Under the pieces are notes generated by a model, which worked only from the letters and a program-made list of their open reading frames with translations, ran no database searches and was not told the origin of the DNA. Positions 1 to 7,542 of a stretch of DNA of 12,009 bases are shown piece after piece. The DNA comes from a bacterium (GTDB lineage Bacteria > Eremiobacterota > Eremiobacteria > Baltobacterales > Baltobacteraceae), in the NCBI GenBank assembly GCA_021781095.1, contig JAJXXM010000121.1, forward strand, positions 1-12,009, written 5' to 3'. Within the stretch, counting starts at the first letter, position 1. Each line of letters starts with the position of its first letter. The position numbers were made by a program, and so were the translations under genes.

Positions 1-56
1 GGTCTAACCGGCACGACTTTTTGCTACGTCGTCCCGCTCTAAAACTCAACGAAACG

Positions 57-62
57 AAGGAG
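57..62 (+). promoter_or_regulatory. Shine-Dalgarno site of the M61 peptidase gene
   Basis: AAGGAG lies five bases before the ATG at 68. It is the clearest ribosome binding site in the window and fixes the start of the peptidase gene. No convincing -35/-10 pair was seen in the 56 bases to its left, so the promoter may lie outside the window. Confidence 0.8.
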
Positions 63-67
63 AACGA

Positions 68-1963
68 ATGATCCGTCGAACGATGACGGCGCTCGCGGTT
101 GCTGCGTGTATCACGCTCGCACCGCATATTGGCGCCGCAGCGACTCCGCAATTGGTTCCATCGCTCGCAACTGCGAGCAACCCGGAAACCCTGTTGCTCG
201 ATGCGCGCGAAGCCCCGCGCGGCATCATGATCGCCCACCTGCATATTCCCGCAAGCCCGGGCAATTTCACGATCGTCTATCCGAAGTGGATACCCGGCGA
301 ACACGGCCCCACCGGCCCGATCGGCGATCTCGATATGCTCTCGGTCCGCGTGAACGGCCATAAGGTGCCGTGGCGCCGCGACCTCGTGAATATGTACGCG
401 TTCCACATTGCCGTTCCGGCGGGAGCGAACGCGGTGGACGTCACGTTCCGCGAAATCCTGAACTCGCCGGGCGACGTCATGGGAACGAGCAAGCTCGCCA
501 TCGTGAACTGGAACCGCGATCTGCTCTACCAGAACGACACGAACAATCGCGACGTCATCGTCAAATCTTCGGTCATTCTTCCGCCGGGCTGGCACTACGG
601 CAGCTCGATGCCGGTCGCATCGCGAGCGGGACAGCAGATCGACTTTAAGCCCGTGACGCTGGCCTTCTTGGTCGACACGCCGCTGGATATGGGACAATAC
701 GTTCGCAAGATCGTCCTCTGGCAGCACGGCACCGCCAAACAGGTGCTCGACGCGTTTGCCGACCATCCCGAAGATCTCGATTTTTCGAGCAAACTCATCA
801 AAGAATACAAACGCATGACGCCCCAGGCGCTCGCGCTCTACGGCGCGCGCCATTGGTTCGTCTACCACTCGTTGCTGACGCTGAGCAATAAAATCGGTTT
901 CCAAGGCATCGAACATCACCAATCGAGCGACGACCGCGCGCCCGAAGATTTCATGACCAATCCGATGGAACAGCTCGCGGCGGGCGATCTCCTCACGCAC
1001 GAGTTCTCCCATTCGTGGAACGGCAAGTATCGTCGCCCCTTCGATCTCTATCAGCCGAACTTCCAGATCCCCGAGCGCACCGAATTGCTCTGGGTCTACG
1101 AAGGCATGAACCAGTACCTCGGCGACTTGCTCTCGTTCCGCATGGGCATTCGCAAGGCGTCGGAGTACCCAGAATATCTCGCGAGCATCTATGCGAGCAT
1201 GGCGAACGAACCCGGGCGCGACTATCGCCCGATCATCGATCTCACGACCTCGGCACCCTATCTCTATCAGTCCTACGGCGATTACACCTCGCTGCGCCGT
1301 ACCGCCGGCGATTTCTATACCGAGGGCGAGTTGCTCTGGCTCGATGTCGATTCGATCATCCGTGAAAAATCGCACGGAACGAAATCGCTCGACACGTTCC
1401 TGCATCTGTATGCCGGGCCGCCGAACACCGGGCCGATCACCAAGCTCTACAATCGCGAACAGATCGAGGCGCTGCTCAACAAGGTCGTGCCGTATAACTG
1501 GCACGCCTTCTTCCAGAAGTACGTCTACTCGGTCGCCGTTCAGCCTCCCGATGCGCTCGCGCGCACCGGATTCAAGCTGGTGTACACCGCGAAGCCGAAT
1601 ACGTTCATCCAGGCCGACGAAGTGCTCCGTCACTACGTCGACGCCTGGTACTCGCTCGGCGTTCGCCTGGCGATGAATGGCGGTATCGGCGACGTGCGCC
1701 GCGGGTCGCCCTCCTGGACGGCGATGCTCTCGCCGCACGAAAAAATCGTCGCCGTCGACGGACGCGCCTTCTCGGGCAAAGTCCTCACGCGCGCGCTCGT
1801 TCGTGCCGAGAAAAACAAGCAGCCGATCTCGCTCCTCGTGGAATCGGACGGCTACTTCAACACGGTCAACGTCAACTACACCGGAGGCCCGCGCTATCCG
1901 CACCTCGTGCCGATCAAGGGCGTTCCGAACATGCTCGCCAAAATCATGGCGCGCAAGAAGTAG
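68..1963 (+). CDS. Secreted M61-family metallopeptidase (glycyl aminopeptidase type) with C-terminal PDZ-like domain
   Basis: A zinc metallopeptidase of 631 residues, of the M61 (glycyl aminopeptidase) type, predicted to be exported. Residues 1-25 form a signal peptide (MIRRTMTALAVAACITLAPH, then an Ala-rich cleavage region). The N-terminal beta domain carries the family's Trp-Pro-Gly element as YPKWIPGEHGP, around residues 75-85. The zinc site is complete: HEFSH at 311-315, followed by SWN as in M61 enzymes, with the third ligand Glu345 in WVYEGMNQY. Roughly residues 530-610 resemble a degenerate PDZ domain (KIVAVDGRAFSGK), usual at the C-terminus of this family. Length fits the family. The ATG at 68 is supported by AAGGAG five bases upstream. 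The next gene starts at the base after its stop, so the two are likely co-transcribed. The family cleaves N-terminal Gly or Ala residues from peptides; the substrate here is unknown. The family call is firm, the physiological role is not. Confidence 0.93.
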   Translation: MIRRTMTALAVAACITLAPHIGAAATPQLVPSLATASNPETLLLDAREAPRGIMIAHLHIPASPGNFTIVYPKWIPGEHGPTGPIGDLDMLSVRVNGHKVPWRRDLVNMYAFHIAVPAGANAVDVTFREILNSPGDVMGTSKLAIVNWNRDLLYQNDTNNRDVIVKSSVILPPGWHYGSSMPVASRAGQQIDFKPVTLAFLVDTPLDMGQYVRKIVLWQHGTAKQVLDAFADHPEDLDFSSKLIKEYKRMTPQALALYGARHWFVYHSLLTLSNKIGFQGIEHHQSSDDRAPEDFMTNPMEQLAAGDLLTHEFSHSWNGKYRRPFDLYQPNFQIPERTELLWVYEGMNQYLGDLLSFRMGIRKASEYPEYLASIYASMANEPGRDYRPIIDLTTSAPYLYQSYGDYTSLRRTAGDFYTEGELLWLDVDSIIREKSHGTKSLDTFLHLYAGPPNTGPITKLYNREQIEALLNKVVPYNWHAFFQKYVYSVAVQPPDALARTGFKLVYTAKPNTFIQADEVLRHYVDAWYSLGVRLAMNGGIGDVRRGSPSWTAMLSPHEKIVAVDGRAFSGKVLTRALVRAEKNKQPISLLVESDGYFNTVNVNYTGGPRYPHLVPIKGVPNMLAKIMARKK

Positions 1964-2539
1964 ATGACTCGCCGGAGGATATTACGAGCCGTCGGGCTCG
2001 CACTGCTCCTCCTTCTCGCGTGGCTGGGCTCCGGTTATATCGGGGCCCAGCGCGCCTGCGCGCACGACCCGCGCTTCGCCTGTTCGCCGCGCGACGGCGC
2101 GCGCGCGATTCACATTACGGATCCGACGAAATCGTGGGCGTTCTACGGCCGGCTCGCGCCGGGGCAACATGACAGCTATCGCTTCACGCTACGGCGCGCC
2201 GCGACGGTGCCCTGGAACCTTCTTATCGAAAAAGCCGACGCTGCAAATCCGGCACGTCCGGTAGCGCTTATGACCGACGCCTCGGGCGCCGTCGTCGCGC
2301 GCGCGACGCTCGCGCGCGAGCAACGGTTTTACGAGCCCTTTTCGCGCATCGATTATCTATCATCGCCGCCGGAGAACCTTCGGCTCTCGCCGGGAACGTA
2401 TCGCATCGTCGTGCTCATGCACGGACCCGGTTCGGCGCAACGCTACGTGATGGCGATCGGCGCGGAAGAACGATTCGGGGTGTTAGAAATTCCCTACGTT
2501 CTCGGCGCGATTCACCGCATTAGGACGCGCGGCTGGTAG
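1964..2539 (+). CDS. Small exported or membrane-anchored protein of unknown function
   Basis: A 191-residue protein I do not recognise. Its N-terminus is a signal peptide or signal anchor: MTRRRILRAV followed by a Leu-rich hydrophobic stretch to about residue 28. The rest should therefore lie outside the cytoplasm. It has two early cysteines (Cys32 and Cys40) that could form a disulfide. From about residue 48 the pattern of short alternating hydrophobic segments (SWAFYGRLAPGQHDSYRFTL, and later LSPGTYRIVVLMHGPG) suggests a beta-sandwich similar in style to bacterial pre-peptidase C-terminal domains; this is a fold guess only. The ATG follows the TAG of the M61 peptidase gene with no intervening base, so translation is probably coupled, and it may be a partner of that peptidase. 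Its last 20 bases overlap the 3' end of the convergent minus-strand gene. Confidence 0.75.
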   Translation: MTRRRILRAVGLALLLLLAWLGSGYIGAQRACAHDPRFACSPRDGARAIHITDPTKSWAFYGRLAPGQHDSYRFTLRRAATVPWNLLIEKADAANPARPVALMTDASGAVVARATLAREQRFYEPFSRIDYLSSPPENLRLSPGTYRIVVLMHGPGSAQRYVMAIGAEERFGVLEIPYVLGAIHRIRTRGW

Positions 2540-2786
2540 AATCCGCGGCGCAGCGGCTGCAATACCAGGCGACCGCGCCTTCGAAACTGGCGGGCACCAT
2601 GTGCTCGCGAACGCTTCGCTTTCCGCACTTCGCGCAGGCAAAGGTCTGGCCGAGCGGCGGCACGATCGAACCTTCACCGCGTTTTGCCATGTAAGCGACC
2701 ACGTAGATGATCAGCCCGATGGTGAGCGGCGCCAGGGCCATAAACAGCCCCAAATGAGCGCCCGAGAGCGTAACTGCTGTCGTCAT
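2520..2786 (-). CDS. Small membrane protein with C-terminal zinc-ribbon-like motif
   Basis: An 88-residue protein of unknown function. Residues 12-34 form one transmembrane helix (HLGLFMALAPLTIGLIIYVV), then a basic turn AKRG. The soluble tail holds two CxxC knuckles, Cys51/Cys54 (CAKC) and Cys76/Cys79 (CSRC), 21 residues apart, as in a treble-clef or zinc-ribbon fold. The Arg/Lys after the helix suggests the zinc-ribbon tail is cytoplasmic. The ATG at 2786 is preferred; an in-frame TTG at 2807 would add seven residues, but its only SD-like bases (GAGG) touch the start codon directly. The gene lies just past the terminator of the AttH operon and is read in the same direction, so it probably has its own promoter. 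The 3' end overlaps the convergent gene by 20 bases. No function can be given. Confidence 0.7.
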   Translation of the reverse strand: MTTAVTLSGAHLGLFMALAPLTIGLIIYVVAYMAKRGEGSIVPPLGQTFACAKCGKRSVREHMVPASFEGAVAWYCSRCAADSTSRAS

Positions 2787-2815
2787 AACGAGCCCGACAT
2801 TTCGCAACCTCGTTC

Positions 2816-2838
2816 AAAAAATCCGCCCGCGCCGGGCG
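2816..2838 (-). terminator. Intrinsic terminator of the AttH/ABC export operon
   Basis: Read on the minus strand, just after the TAA of the AttH-like gene, the sequence forms CGCCCG-GCG-CGGGCG (perfect six-pair GC stem, three-base loop, 2824-2838), then two bases, then six T. This is a textbook Rho-independent terminator. It closes the operon that runs leftward through the ABC permease and the lipocalin-like gene. Confidence 0.85.
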
Positions 2839-2840
2839 AG

Positions 2841-3956
2841 TTAGAGGGAGATTGCGCCCGCGTACCCGGTGAGCTCGACATAGCCGCGCCCGAGCGGACG
2901 GCCGTTACGTGCATCGAAGACGCGCACCGCACCCTCCCAGTACGTCGTACCGACGCTCGCAAGCTCCTGATCGTCGAGCACCGGAACCAAGCGCAATGGC
3001 TCGGAAATACTGGCCACGCGAACGATCCAGCCCGACGGGTAGAGCGCGTGCGTGTGCGGGCTTCTCCACGTCCCGGTCGCCGTGATGTGAAATTTGCGGA
3101 GCGAGAGGTACGTGGGGCGGCCGTCGCGCGCTACGATCGTTCCCGAAGATTGCGGCGTCGTCGCACCGCCCTTTTCGCGTAAGCGATAGAGCATGATCTC
3201 CCGACGGTCGGAGAGCTGGATCGAAAACCAATCCCAACCAACCTGCGCCGGCGAGAGTTCGTCGGACCCGTATTCGTGATCCATCCAAGCGACACCGCGA
3301 ACCGCTTCGCGACGTCCGTTCACGCGCAGCGTTCCCGAGGCACGCAGGCGCGTGAACGAATAGTAGTGTGAGGCACAACTCGGGCAGGGGCCCTTGCGAG
3401 AGATTCCACCCGGCCCTTCGATTGCGGGCGGTTTCTCGGGAACCACGCTCAGGTCGATCGCATTTCCATGCGCAGAGGCGTGAAGATGCATCGTCGGTTC
3501 GGTCGCCGCATTTCCGCGAAGCGACCATCCATTCACCCGCACGAGGAGCCGACGTTGCGATGCATACCCTTGCCCGAGCGCGTCGCGCGCGAGCGTTTCA
3601 GCATAAAAGAATTTCCGGTCCGAGATATCGGTGATCGCAAAGTGCGCGGAATAGAGCTGCGCAGCGCGCCACGCACTCGCGCCCGGCTCGACCCGATACG
3701 GATGCGGACGTATGCCGATGCGGAAGAACGTCAGTTCGAATCCATATCGTCGGCCGTCGCTCCCTCGCAGTTGTCCGGTAAAATACCACCACTCCGTGCG
3801 ATAGGCATCGTGCGCGAAATGGTCGCGCGGAAAGACGTATCGATAGGGGGCCCGCGCGATGCGCCACGATTGCGCTCCGAGCGCCATGCCGAGCTGCATC
3901 GCAAGCAGCGCAAGGATCGCCGCGGCCGGGCGGAGGATGCGCGCGACTCTATTCAA
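2841..3956 (-). CDS. AttH/CrtC-like lipocalin-fold exported protein
   Basis: A 371-residue member of the AttH / hydroxyneurosporene-synthase (CrtC) lipocalin-like family. Residues 1-28 form a signal peptide with an Ala/Leu-rich core. Family marks are the N-terminal HFAHDAYRTEWWYFTGQL (about 46-63, with the Glu-Trp-Trp-Tyr signature at 55-58), ELTFFR shortly after, WMDHEYG at 224-230, and the late WEGAVRV and GRGYVELTGY. CrtC hydrates carotenoids, but AttH-type members next to ABC transporters are generally not carotenoid enzymes, and no other carotenoid gene is present, so a lipid-carrier or envelope role is more likely. A CPSC pair (Cys191 and Cys194) could form a disulfide or bind metal. 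The TTG at 3956 is preferred because GAGG sits nine bases before it; a TTG at 3971 would add five residues. The start overlaps the permease stop by eight bases, so the two are translationally coupled. Family call firm, substrate unknown. Confidence 0.88.
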   Translation of the reverse strand: MNRVARILRPAAAILALLAMQLGMALGAQSWRIARAPYRYVFPRDHFAHDAYRTEWWYFTGQLRGSDGRRYGFELTFFRIGIRPHPYRVEPGASAWRAAQLYSAHFAITDISDRKFFYAETLARDALGQGYASQRRLLVRVNGWSLRGNAATEPTMHLHASAHGNAIDLSVVPEKPPAIEGPGGISRKGPCPSCASHYYSFTRLRASGTLRVNGRREAVRGVAWMDHEYGSDELSPAQVGWDWFSIQLSDRREIMLYRLREKGGATTPQSSGTIVARDGRPTYLSLRKFHITATGTWRSPHTHALYPSGWIVRVASISEPLRLVPVLDDQELASVGTTYWEGAVRVFDARNGRPLGRGYVELTGYAGAISL

Positions 3957-6501
3957 CGCGGAGCGCCTCAAGCGTGCGAATATCGGCGGCGAGTTTTGCC
4001 GGATAGAGCGCCGCGACGAGCGCGATCCCCAGAACCAGGAAGATCGACTGCAACACGAGCTCCAGCGGAGCGTTCCATCCGATCAGCCAGCCAAAACTCT
4101 GGCGATTGATAACGAAGATGAGATCGCGCCCGAGAAGCAGGCCCAAGATGGTTCCGAGGATCGCCGCAACCACCCCGATCGCCAAGGCTTGAAGGAGCAC
4201 GCTCCGCAGGACGCCGTTGCGCGTGAGCCCGAGATAGCGGGCGAGTGCGATCTCGCGGCGGCGCTCGATGACGAGCGCCACGAGGGTTCCGATCGTTCCC
4301 AAAATCGTCACCAGCGTACCGATGGCGTAGAGCGCACCCGTAATGGCGAAGGTGCGGTCGAAGACGCCGAGCGCAAAACCGCGGAGTTCGCGATTGCTTT
4401 CGATCCGTGCGTGCACGGGCAGCAAGGCGGAGGTGATGCGTCCGCGCAGCCGATCGAGCGATACTCCCGCGCGCGCGTAGACCGCGAGTGAATCGAGCGT
4501 ATCGTCTTTATACAAGCGCCTGAACGTCGCTCGGTCCATCATAAACGTCCCGCCGCCGGTGGAATAATCGTTGTAGATGGCGACGACGCGCACTGCCGTT
4601 CGCCCCGAGGGCGTATCGAGATGAAACGTATCGCCGACGTGCATGCCGAAATGCACGGCAAAGGGCTCGCTAATCGCAACGGTATCGCGCCCGTGCATCA
4701 GTGCGCCGAGCCGCTGAGGCGGCGGTGCATCGATGAACGGCAGCTTCCGGCGATTCGTAAATGAAGCGAGATTCGTCGCGCCGAGTTCGGCGAGGTCCCC
4801 GCGAACGACCACCGAGAAGCCGCGAATCGTATCGACCGCGCGCACGCCGGGAATCGCGGCGATTTTCTCTGCGACCGCACCGGGGAAGCCCCCACGCGAG
4901 GACGCATCGGTCGCTCCCAGCGGAGTGATGTAGAGATCGGCCGGTAATGCCGAGTACGCCCACTGCGCGACCGTCGTGCGAAAAGAGGCGACCAGGATGC
5001 CGATCGAGAGCATCATGCCGACCGCGGTCGCGAGCGTCGCCACGGCAACGGCATAGCGCCGCGGCGAGCCGCGCAGAAAGCCGACGGCAAGCCCACCGAC
5101 GGCGCGCTCGCCCGCAACCGCGCGCAGGGAGGCCGCTGCCAGCACGACCCCCGCGGGGGCGAGCGCCGCAATACCGGCGATACAGAGTGCGCCGGCGAGA
5201 TAGCCGAAGAGCGGAATGCCGCTGCCGACGGCGGGCAACTTCGAGACGAGCCACGCCGCCACGAGCGACGCTGCGGCCGCGACGCTCGAAATGGGCAGCA
5301 AACGCCCGATCCCGCGCTCGCTGACACCGCGCTCGCGCATCGCGAGTGCGGGCTGCGTGCGCGAAGCCTCGAACGCCGGAATTATCGCACTCGCAACGGC
5401 GATCGCAACGCCGACGCTATAGGCCTTCACCGCGAGCGCGAGCGAAAACCGCACGCCGTCGGCGTGCGAGCCGATATAGAGCGTCGAAACCGTCGTCTGC
5501 ACGGCGGCGACCGCGTAGCGCGCGAGCAACGCACCGAGCGCGAGGCCGAGCGCCGACCCGATCGCACCGTAGAGCGCACCCTCGCCGAGAAAGACGCGGA
5601 GAATCTGCGAGCGGCTCGCGCCGAGCGCCCGCAGCGTTCCTACGTCGTTGCGACGCTGCACGACCGAGATCGCCACCGCGTTGTAGATGAGAAAGCCGCC
5701 GACCAAGAGTGCCACGTAGGCGAGTGCGGTGAGGTTCATTTGAAAACTCGCAAGCATACGGTCGACCTGATCCTGGCGCGTCTTCGGCGCGACCGCTTGC
5801 GTGCCCGGCGGCAGGACGCGCGCGAGCGCCGCGCGGACCTCCGAAAGGCGCGCCGGATCGATATCGAGATCGATCCGGTCGAGGCGACCCACCTCGTGAA
5901 AGATCTGCTGTGCGGTTGCAATATCGACGAACGCCACGAACGCATCGATGCCGACGCGACGCGCCGGAATCAGGCCCATCACGCGGAGGCGCACCGGCGC
6001 GCCGTCGGCCCTTGCCCGTAGCGTACTGCCGACGCGAAGCCCTTCGCGAGCTGCGAATCGGTCGCTGACGAGCACCCCATTTTCGTCGATGAAATCGCCG
6101 AGATTCACGCGCGGCGTCGCCGCGATCCGAACCCCTGGAGGGAGTGCGGTGCGCGTGATATCGACGCCGATGGTATTGAGAACGGTGCCCGTCAATGGCC
6201 CCGCGCGCTCGTCCAGGCCAAGCTCCCCGGTAACGATCGGCTCGGCAGCACGAACGCCGGGGATGCGTTGCACTCGGAGGATCGTGCGTTCGTCGAATCC
6301 TCGCCCGGTGCCGACGATTTGGAGATTCACATGCGGCGAGAGCACGTTGACGCTACGCGCGAACGAGGCGATCGCCGTTGCGTTTGCAAGATCGATTGCA
6401 AAGAGCGACGCGACGCCGACGGCGACGGCGATCAGCGTAAAGGACGCCCGCAGCGCGCCGTTGCGGGCATAGCCGAGCACCAATGCGCGAAAGAGCGCCA
6501 T
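3949..6501 (-). CDS. ABC transporter permease, two FtsX-like modules (YbbP/LolC-E style)
   Basis: An 850-residue inner-membrane permease with two FtsX/MacB-type modules. About ten transmembrane helices are visible, near residues 19-40, 256-281, 305-330, 358-378, 403-420, 432-458, 484-506, 717-745, 764-790 and 815-838. Large extracytoplasmic domains span about 41-255 and 507-716. Each FtsX module begins its second helix after an RR-x-[DE]-[IV]-x-x-[LA]-R-[AY]-L-G coupling motif (RRNDVGTLRALG near 283-294, RRREIALARYLG near 747-758), which contacts the ATPase. This length and layout match YbbP-like permeases rather than a single-module MacB or LolC. Such systems usually extract or move lipids and other hydrophobic molecules in the envelope and do not import solutes. 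The ATG at 6501 directly abuts the ATPase stop, and the end overlaps the AttH-like gene. The one polypeptide can supply both halves of the transmembrane pore. Confidence 0.93.
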   Translation of the reverse strand: MALFRALVLGYARNGALRASFTLIAVAVGVASLFAIDLANATAIASFARSVNVLSPHVNLQIVGTGRGFDERTILRVQRIPGVRAAEPIVTGELGLDERAGPLTGTVLNTIGVDITRTALPPGVRIAATPRVNLGDFIDENGVLVSDRFAAREGLRVGSTLRARADGAPVRLRVMGLIPARRVGIDAFVAFVDIATAQQIFHEVGRLDRIDLDIDPARLSEVRAALARVLPPGTQAVAPKTRQDQVDRMLASFQMNLTALAYVALLVGGFLIYNAVAISVVQRRNDVGTLRALGASRSQILRVFLGEGALYGAIGSALGLALGALLARYAVAAVQTTVSTLYIGSHADGVRFSLALAVKAYSVGVAIAVASAIIPAFEASRTQPALAMRERGVSERGIGRLLPISSVAAAASLVAAWLVSKLPAVGSGIPLFGYLAGALCIAGIAALAPAGVVLAAASLRAVAGERAVGGLAVGFLRGSPRRYAVAVATLATAVGMMLSIGILVASFRTTVAQWAYSALPADLYITPLGATDASSRGGFPGAVAEKIAAIPGVRAVDTIRGFSVVVRGDLAELGATNLASFTNRRKLPFIDAPPPQRLGALMHGRDTVAISEPFAVHFGMHVGDTFHLDTPSGRTAVRVVAIYNDYSTGGGTFMMDRATFRRLYKDDTLDSLAVYARAGVSLDRLRGRITSALLPVHARIESNRELRGFALGVFDRTFAITGALYAIGTLVTILGTIGTLVALVIERRREIALARYLGLTRNGVLRSVLLQALAIGVVAAILGTILGLLLGRDLIFVINRQSFGWLIGWNAPLELVLQSIFLVLGIALVAALYPAKLAADIRTLEALRVE

Positions 6502-7167
6502 CTAGGTTCCGGGTACGAGTCGGCCGTCGCGCATGTGGAGGCTCCGGTCGGCTGCCGCTGCGGCCTCTGCCGAGTGCGTCACCATCAAAATCGTTTGCCC
6601 GCGCCGGGCGAACGAACGCAGCAATTCCAGCATTCGTTCGCCGCTCTGCGAATCGAGATTGCCCGTCGGTTCGTCGGCAAGAAGAATCGCCGGTTCGTGT
6701 ACCAGGGCGCGTGCGATGGCGACGCGCTGCGTCTGCCCACCCGAGAGCTGCGAGGGCATCGCCCGTGATTTTTCGGGAAGACCGACCGCTTCGAGTAATT
6801 CTCCGACCCGCGCCGCTATGTCGGCGCGCGATCGCCCCTGAAGGCGCAAGGGAAGCGCGACGTTCTCGAAGACGTCGAGCGTCGGCAGCAAGTTGAAAAA
6901 CTGAAACACCGTTCCGACGCGGTCGCGCCGTAGGCGCGTGAGCGCATCGTCGTCGAGATCGTTAGTCGAGATTCCGTCGATTTCCACGCTCCCACGGTCG
7001 GGGAGATCGACGCAGCCGATGAGATTGAGCAGCGTGCTCTTTCCGCATCCACTCGGCCCGAGCAAGGCGAGCATCTCGCCCGAGGCAATCGAGAGAGAGA
7101 CATCGTCAAGCGCGACGAGCCCTCCCTCGTAGATCCTCGATAAATTTGTAACGCGAACGGGAACCAC
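6502..7167 (-). CDS. ABC transporter ATP-binding protein, LolD/MacB/YbbA type
   Basis: A 221-residue cytoplasmic ATPase that powers the adjacent FtsX-like permease. All catalytic motifs are intact: Walker A GPSGCGKST at 37-45, Q-loop Gln89, signature LSGGQ at 141-145, Walker B ILLADEP at 161-167, D-loop NLDS at 170-173 and H-loop His198. The sequence around the signature (LSGGQTQRVAIARAL, LADEPTGNLDS) is typical of the MacB/LolD/YbbA subfamily, which works with FtsX-like permeases. The start is GTG; the frame is closed upstream by the ferredoxin stop, so it cannot be moved much earlier. No strong Shine-Dalgarno site precedes it, and the gene lies 39 bases after the ferredoxin. A possible leader hairpin lies in that gap. 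Confidence 0.94.
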   Translation of the reverse strand: MVPVRVTNLSRIYEGGLVALDDVSLSIASGEMLALLGPSGCGKSTLLNLIGCVDLPDRGSVEIDGISTNDLDDDALTRLRRDRVGTVFQFFNLLPTLDVFENVALPLRLQGRSRADIAARVGELLEAVGLPEKSRAMPSQLSGGQTQRVAIARALVHEPAILLADEPTGNLDSQSGERMLELLRSFARRGQTILMVTHSAEAAAAADRSLHMRDGRLVPGT

Positions 7168-7179
7168 GGCCCGCTCAAC

Positions 7180-7194
7180 CGCCCTCGTGGGGCG
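7180..7194 (-). other. Short GC hairpin between ferredoxin and ABC ATPase genes
   Basis: On the minus strand CGCCC-CACGA-GGGCG forms a five-pair GC stem in the 39-base gap between the ferredoxin stop and the GTG of the ABC ATPase. There is no T tract after it, so it is not a good terminator. It may affect mRNA stability or expression of the downstream genes, or be chance in GC-rich DNA. Confidence 0.3.
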
Positions 7195-7206
7195 AACGGT
7201 TGCGCG

Positions 7207-7449
7207 CTACTTTTTGAAGTATGCCGCGTTGATCTCGGTGTAGTTCGCCCACTTCGCGGGGACATCGGAATCGGCGAAGATCGCCTCGACCGGGCAGGCG
7301 GAGACGCAAGCGCCGCAATCGATACAGACTTCCGGATCGATATAGAGCTGTTCGTCGCTCTCCTCACCATGAATGCAATCGACCGGGCAGACGTCGACGC
7401 ACGATTTGTCTTTCGTACCGATACACGGTTCGGTGATGATGTAGGCCAT
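7207..7449 (-). CDS. fdxA: Seven-iron (3Fe-4S/4Fe-4S) ferredoxin
   Basis: An 80-residue soluble electron carrier. Its eight cysteines lie at 9, 17, 21, 25, 42, 45, 48 and 52, in the arrangement C-x7-C-x3-C-x3-C and C-x2-C-x2-C-x3-C. This matches the Azotobacter ferredoxin I / mycobacterial FdxA pattern. By that model Cys9, Cys17 and Cys52 hold a [3Fe-4S] cluster, Cys21, Cys42, Cys45 and Cys48 hold a [4Fe-4S] cluster, and Cys25 is free. The segments CPVDCIHG, CIDCGACVSACPVEAI and the C-terminal DVPAKWANYTEINAAYF are all family-typical, and length is normal for the short FdxA type. GTGAGG lies about 13 bases before the ATG, a rather long spacing. The gene is upstream of, and co-directional with, the ABC cluster, but no functional link is evident. 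A redox partner cannot be named from this window. Confidence 0.93.
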   Translation of the reverse strand: MAYIITEPCIGTKDKSCVDVCPVDCIHGEESDEQLYIDPEVCIDCGACVSACPVEAIFADSDVPAKWANYTEINAAYFKK

Positions 7450-7482
7450 GAAGCGGAAGAAACCTCACTTTGGGCGAGCGAT

Positions 7483-7503
7483 AAACAAAAACGGCGATCC
7501 GTT
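7483..7503 (-). terminator. Possible intrinsic terminator after the GlsB/YeaQ-like gene
   Basis: On the minus strand, about 40 bases after the stop of the GlsB/YeaQ-like gene, AACGG-ATCG-CCGTT makes a five-pair stem with a four-base loop. It runs into a T-rich tract (TTTTTGTTT including stem bases). The stem is short, so termination strength is uncertain. If real, it separates that gene from the ferredoxin gene downstream. Confidence 0.45.
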
Positions 7504-7542
7504 CCCCCAGGATGCCGGGAGTACGCGGTTGGTTGCAGCGAC

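Noticed and set aside
1..56. Promoter or upstream terminator before the M61 gene
   Set aside because: A T5 run and a TTGCTA exist, but no -10 box at proper spacing and no stem before the T run were found.
2091..2110. Alternating CG run as a possible Z-DNA element
   Set aside because: Runs of GCGCGC are common in this GC-rich coding DNA and are explained by Ala/Arg codons.
2601..3182. Plus-strand open frame across the AttH-like gene and zinc-ribbon gene
   Set aside because: It runs antisense to two better-supported genes and across their terminator, with a charged, featureless product.
5464..6021. Plus-strand frame within the permease gene
   Set aside because: It is antisense shadow coding, Arg-rich and without any recognisable domain.
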